DNA of 46,078 nt. Origin: Patescibacteria group bacterium. GTDB taxonomy: Bacteria > Patescibacteriota > Patescibacteriia > Patescibacteriales > JAQTRU01. Below, piece after piece: positions 43,482 to 46,078 of the stretch. The position numbers were made by a program, and so were the translations under genes. Below the pieces are notes generated by a model. That model was not told the origin of the DNA and ran no database searches. It saw nothing but the letters and a program-made list of their open reading frames with translations. The stretch lies in NCBI GenBank assembly GCA_028716725.1, contig JAQUPG010000013.1:1-46078 (forward strand). The letters run 5' to 3'. How positions within the stretch are numbered: position 1 is the stretch's first letter; each line of letters begins with the position of its first letter.

Positions 43482-44084
43482 ATGCCAGAAATAACCATAA
43501 CTGAATTTGAAGTGAGAAGGAAACAAGCCAGAGTAATGGTAAAATTGGGCATTGCTTCGGATACTAAAGAAGCTTTAGCCAGGCTTAAAGAAAGTGAAAA
43601 CAAAAGAAATAAAGCCGGGCTTGTGATTTTTTATACGGATACGATGGTTAAAATGTGTCTGGGCGACAAAATTATAGGTGAAAGGATGTGCTGGCCTGAA
43701 GTCAGGACGGCTTTTATCGAATCCGGATTTATTTCCAGACTGATGGGGAGGCCAGATAAATCAGAGTTTGTGGTTGGTAAAATAATTGAGCTCGTTTCGA
43801 AGGATGGGGAATGGTCGCAAATTTTCGTTGTGGTTGAAGGGTTCAGGATTTTTAGCAGGAACGGAATTTATTTTTCTACTAATTCCGCGGAAAGATTAAG
43901 AGGGGAAGGAAAAATACCCTTTAACGAAAGATATCCCGAAAAGAATCTTTACCGCTGGGAAATAGATACACCCAACAGCGGAATTGTACCAGGAATTTTT
44001 TCCGCCTGGAATCGGCATCCCGTCGCTTCTGAGTTTCCGTTGGTGTTGTATATTCCGAAAAATAAAGTTATAATTTTTTCTTGA
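43482..44084 (+). CDS. Hypothetical protein
   Basis: ATG at 43482 with GAGGGGGTGG upstream; no family recognised. Confidence 0.55.
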   Translation: MPEITITEFEVRRKQARVMVKLGIASDTKEALARLKESENKRNKAGLVIFYTDTMVKMCLGDKIIGERMCWPEVRTAFIESGFISRLMGRPDKSEFVVGKIIELVSKDGEWSQIFVVVEGFRIFSRNGIYFSTNSAERLRGEGKIPFNERYPEKNLYRWEIDTPNSGIVPGIFSAWNRHPVASEFPLVLYIPKNKVIIFS

Positions 44085-44096
44085 ACTGGATAAAAT

Positions 44097-44135
44097 AACG
44101 GCTTCAGCGATTTTTCACTGGAGTCGTTTTTCATT
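44097..44135 (+). terminator. Intrinsic terminator
   Basis: AACGGCTTCAGCGATTTTTCACTGGAGTCGTTTTT. Confidence 0.65.
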
Positions 44136-44162
44136 GGCAGATAAAATTGGTATAATAAAACT

Positions 44163-44429
44163 ATGCCAGAAGACAAAGGTTTTGAACAACTAAAGGATAT
44201 TTTTAAGGCCAAAAAGCCGACAAAAAAGCCACCGGCGTACGAGTGGCAAGATTTGGCTTTAAGGATAATAAAGGAACTGGGCATTCCGAATTTTAAAAGA
44301 AATGCGGTTTTTAAAGTCTGCAAAGAAAATCCAAAATCTTATATTGAGAGGTGTTTGAACGAGACCAAAGAACTTTGCCGGACCGGAGCCAAATGGAAAT
44401 ACTTTTTTAAGTTGATTAGTCAAAAATAA
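44163..44429 (+). CDS. Small hypothetical protein
   Basis: 88 aa, 'YEWQDLALRIIKELGIPNFKRNAVFKVCKENPKSYIERCLNETKELCRTGAKWKYFFKLI'. Confidence 0.6.
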   Translation: MPEDKGFEQLKDIFKAKKPTKKPPAYEWQDLALRIIKELGIPNFKRNAVFKVCKENPKSYIERCLNETKELCRTGAKWKYFFKLISQK

Positions 44430-45228
44430 ATTCGGCGGTTAAGTAGCCGACTCCGAAAGGGCCTTCGTAAGATAAAATTTTCGGCTCATATTTCACCCCG
44501 TCTAAAATTCCCAAAAGAATAGCGATGGATTTAAGCCCGCATTCGCCCGCGTCGGAAATCAATTTTTCATCCATTTTGAGGATTTCCGATGTTTTTTTAT
44601 TTTTAAGGTATTCAATTAGTTTTTTGTCGAATTTTGCGCCCTGGCGGGAGTAGCCGGCCGGAGCATCTTTAGTCAGGCGGTGCGACAAGTCCCCGGAAGC
44701 AATCACCCCGATTCTGTTTTTGCTGGCGGTTAATTCTTTTTTCAAAAGCTGCCCGAACTGGAAATGGGCTCCTAAGTCAAGGCCGCAGTAATAAAGGGGA
44801 ATAATTTTCGTCTCTTTCCTCTGAAAATTAGCGCTTTTAAAATTTTGGGCCAGGAGGTAAAGAGGGACGCCGCTGCCATGGTCAAGACTGGCTTCGCTGA
44901 TTAATTGCAGGGGAGCTTTAGTTTCTAGACTTTCTCTTATTTTATAGGCCAGGCCGACATCACCGGGCAATTTCATCTTCGTAACCAAATCGCCGAAATT
45001 TTCAAAACCTATAGTAAATTCCGGGCTTAAATTCATGGTAAAAGAACTGGGCGATATAAGGCCATGGGGGGAAATAATAATTATCGTCTCCGCTTCGCGG
45101 GCGTAAAGGCTTTCTTCCAGTTCCTTAAAAGCCCGGCTGGTATTTTTTAATTCGTTTAAGTTTTCTTTGCCAATCGCCGGAATAAGAATCGGCGGATGGG
45201 GAGTGATGGCAGAAAAAACGAGGGACAT
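44416..45228 (-). CDS. MEMO1 / class III extradiol dioxygenase-like protein (AmmeMemoRadiSam B-like)
   Basis: 'AITPHPPILIPAIGKENL...DHGSGVPLYLL...VIASGDLSHRLTKDAPAGYSRQGAKFD'. Confidence 0.8.
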   Translation of the reverse strand: MSLVFSAITPHPPILIPAIGKENLNELKNTSRAFKELEESLYAREAETIIIISPHGLISPSSFTMNLSPEFTIGFENFGDLVTKMKLPGDVGLAYKIRESLETKAPLQLISEASLDHGSGVPLYLLAQNFKSANFQRKETKIIPLYYCGLDLGAHFQFGQLLKKELTASKNRIGVIASGDLSHRLTKDAPAGYSRQGAKFDKKLIEYLKNKKTSEILKMDEKLISDAGECGLKSIAILLGILDGVKYEPKILSYEGPFGVGYLTAEFIFD

Positions 45229-45249
45229 AATATTAATTTCTAATTTATA

Positions 45250-45368
45250 ATTTATCTAATAATCAATAATCAAATTCCAAACAATAACTAATAACTGAAC
45301 TTCAATAACCAAACCATTTGTTTATTGGTTATTGGATATTGAAATTTGTTTGATTATTGATTATTGTA
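45250..45368. repeat. AT-rich palindromic repeat, second copy of the 7885-8022 family
   Basis: aataatcaaattccaaacaataac...cttcaataaccaaac...ttattggttattggatattgaaatttgtttgattattg. Confidence 0.8.
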
Positions 45369-45371
45369 ATA

Positions 45372-46078
45372 TTATTCACTACTGTTGGTAGCCTCGGTTA
45401 TTGGTTGCCCTTCCGGGTAAAAATAGAGGACTTTCGGCGAGATAGAGATTATATTAGTCCATTTATAACCAAGGTCTTCAAATATTTTTCCGGAAGTAAA
45501 GGGCCTTTTTTGGCCGTCGGCGATTAAATAAACCGCCTGGGAGTTTGTTGATTTCACTAATTCTCCGTCGCCGAATAAAACCGGATCAATTGTTTCATAA
45601 TCAGCCAGCTCCTTTTCTGACACCGGGATTATCTTTTTATTTTTGAATTTAGTTTTTAAGAAAATGGGATCCAAAATTGGCGCTTTTGTGCCCTCGTAGA
45701 CCCAATAAACCCCGCCGGTTTTTTTATCCTGCAGGAGCGCGCCTGTCGGGTAAGTGGAAGTAGCGGTCAAGGGTTTGCCTTCAAGATAAGCGTTTATATC
45801 TTCCCAGCCGGCATCCATAATCTCTTCCGGATTATAGCCAAATTTTCGGAAAGCTTCAGGAGAAGCGAAACCGTGCCGTTTATCGTCTACTAAGAGAAAG
45901 ACGGTTCCGCGCGGAGAACGGATTAAGGAATAGTTCTGGAATTTAATGGCGGCGCCGGTCGGGTATTTGTCAAGGTCGGACTTATCGACGACGATTACCT
46001 TGTTCGGGTCAAACCTTGAGGTCAGGGCAGCTTTGGTTAAGAATGGACGTTTTTTGCCGTTCTGAATCAGCCAGACGC
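45372..46078 (-). CDS. Partial CDS (open at window edge): repetitive surface-protein-like domains
   Basis: Frame stays open to 46078: 'VWLIQNGKKRPFLTKAALTSRFDPNKVIVVDKSDLDKYPTGAAI...LVDDKRHGFASPEAFRKFGYNPEEIMDAGWEDI...LIADGQKRPFTSGKIFEDLGYKWTNIISISPKVLYFYPEGQPI'. Confidence 0.75.
   Translation of the reverse strand, partial: VWLIQNGKKRPFLTKAALTSRFDPNKVIVVDKSDLDKYPTGAAIKFQNYSLIRSPRGTVFLLVDDKRHGFASPEAFRKFGYNPEEIMDAGWEDINAYLEGKPLTATSTYPTGALLQDKKTGGVYWVYEGTKAPILDPIFLKTKFKNKKIIPVSEKELADYETIDPVLFGDGELVKSTNSQAVYLIADGQKRPFTSGKIFEDLGYKWTNIISISPKVLYFYPEGQPITEATNSSE

Overview
The window reads as a chromosomal segment of a Patescibacteria (CPR)-type bacterium. This is inferred from gene content and style (compact proteins, truncated TsaB, DedA, short DUF350 protein, MraZ/RsmH/FtsL/PBP2/MurF cluster); taxonomy was not tested. 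Housekeeping blocks: rplJ-rplL with an L10 leader; mraZ-rsmH-ftsL-like-ftsI-(membrane protein)-murF; an rmlD/rmlA-like pair; rplU; recR-ybaB-dnaB; tRNA-Thr, tRNA-Lys and tRNA-Glu; fmt; dedA; def. Accessory blocks: an Abi-alpha/DUF4393-like gene; an envelope/secreted-protein cassette (about 9.1-14.2 kb); an exopolysaccharide block (Wzz-like, glycosyltransferases, O-antigen ligase-like, GH5); and a protein with a textbook T9SS type A sorting domain (about 23.2-24.3 kb). Most interesting signals: (1) an approximately 146-nt multibranched inverted-repeat/RNA-like structure at 11476-11621; (2) a T9SS C-terminal signal and a beta-barrel-like protein in an otherwise CPR-like background; (3) many families of short palindromic repeats, some inserted in frame into genes (glycosyltransferase, fmt) or supplying start or ribosome-binding sequences; (4) a 14 x 7-bp tandem repeat abutting an HD-domain gene, with a decayed copy before rsmH; (5) a triple-hairpin unit upstream of tRNA-Lys bounded by a 19-nt copy of the tRNA 5' end; (6) a structured mraZ leader and a rplJ leader with an apparent attenuator. 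All family assignments come from reading the protein sequences; no searches were run.
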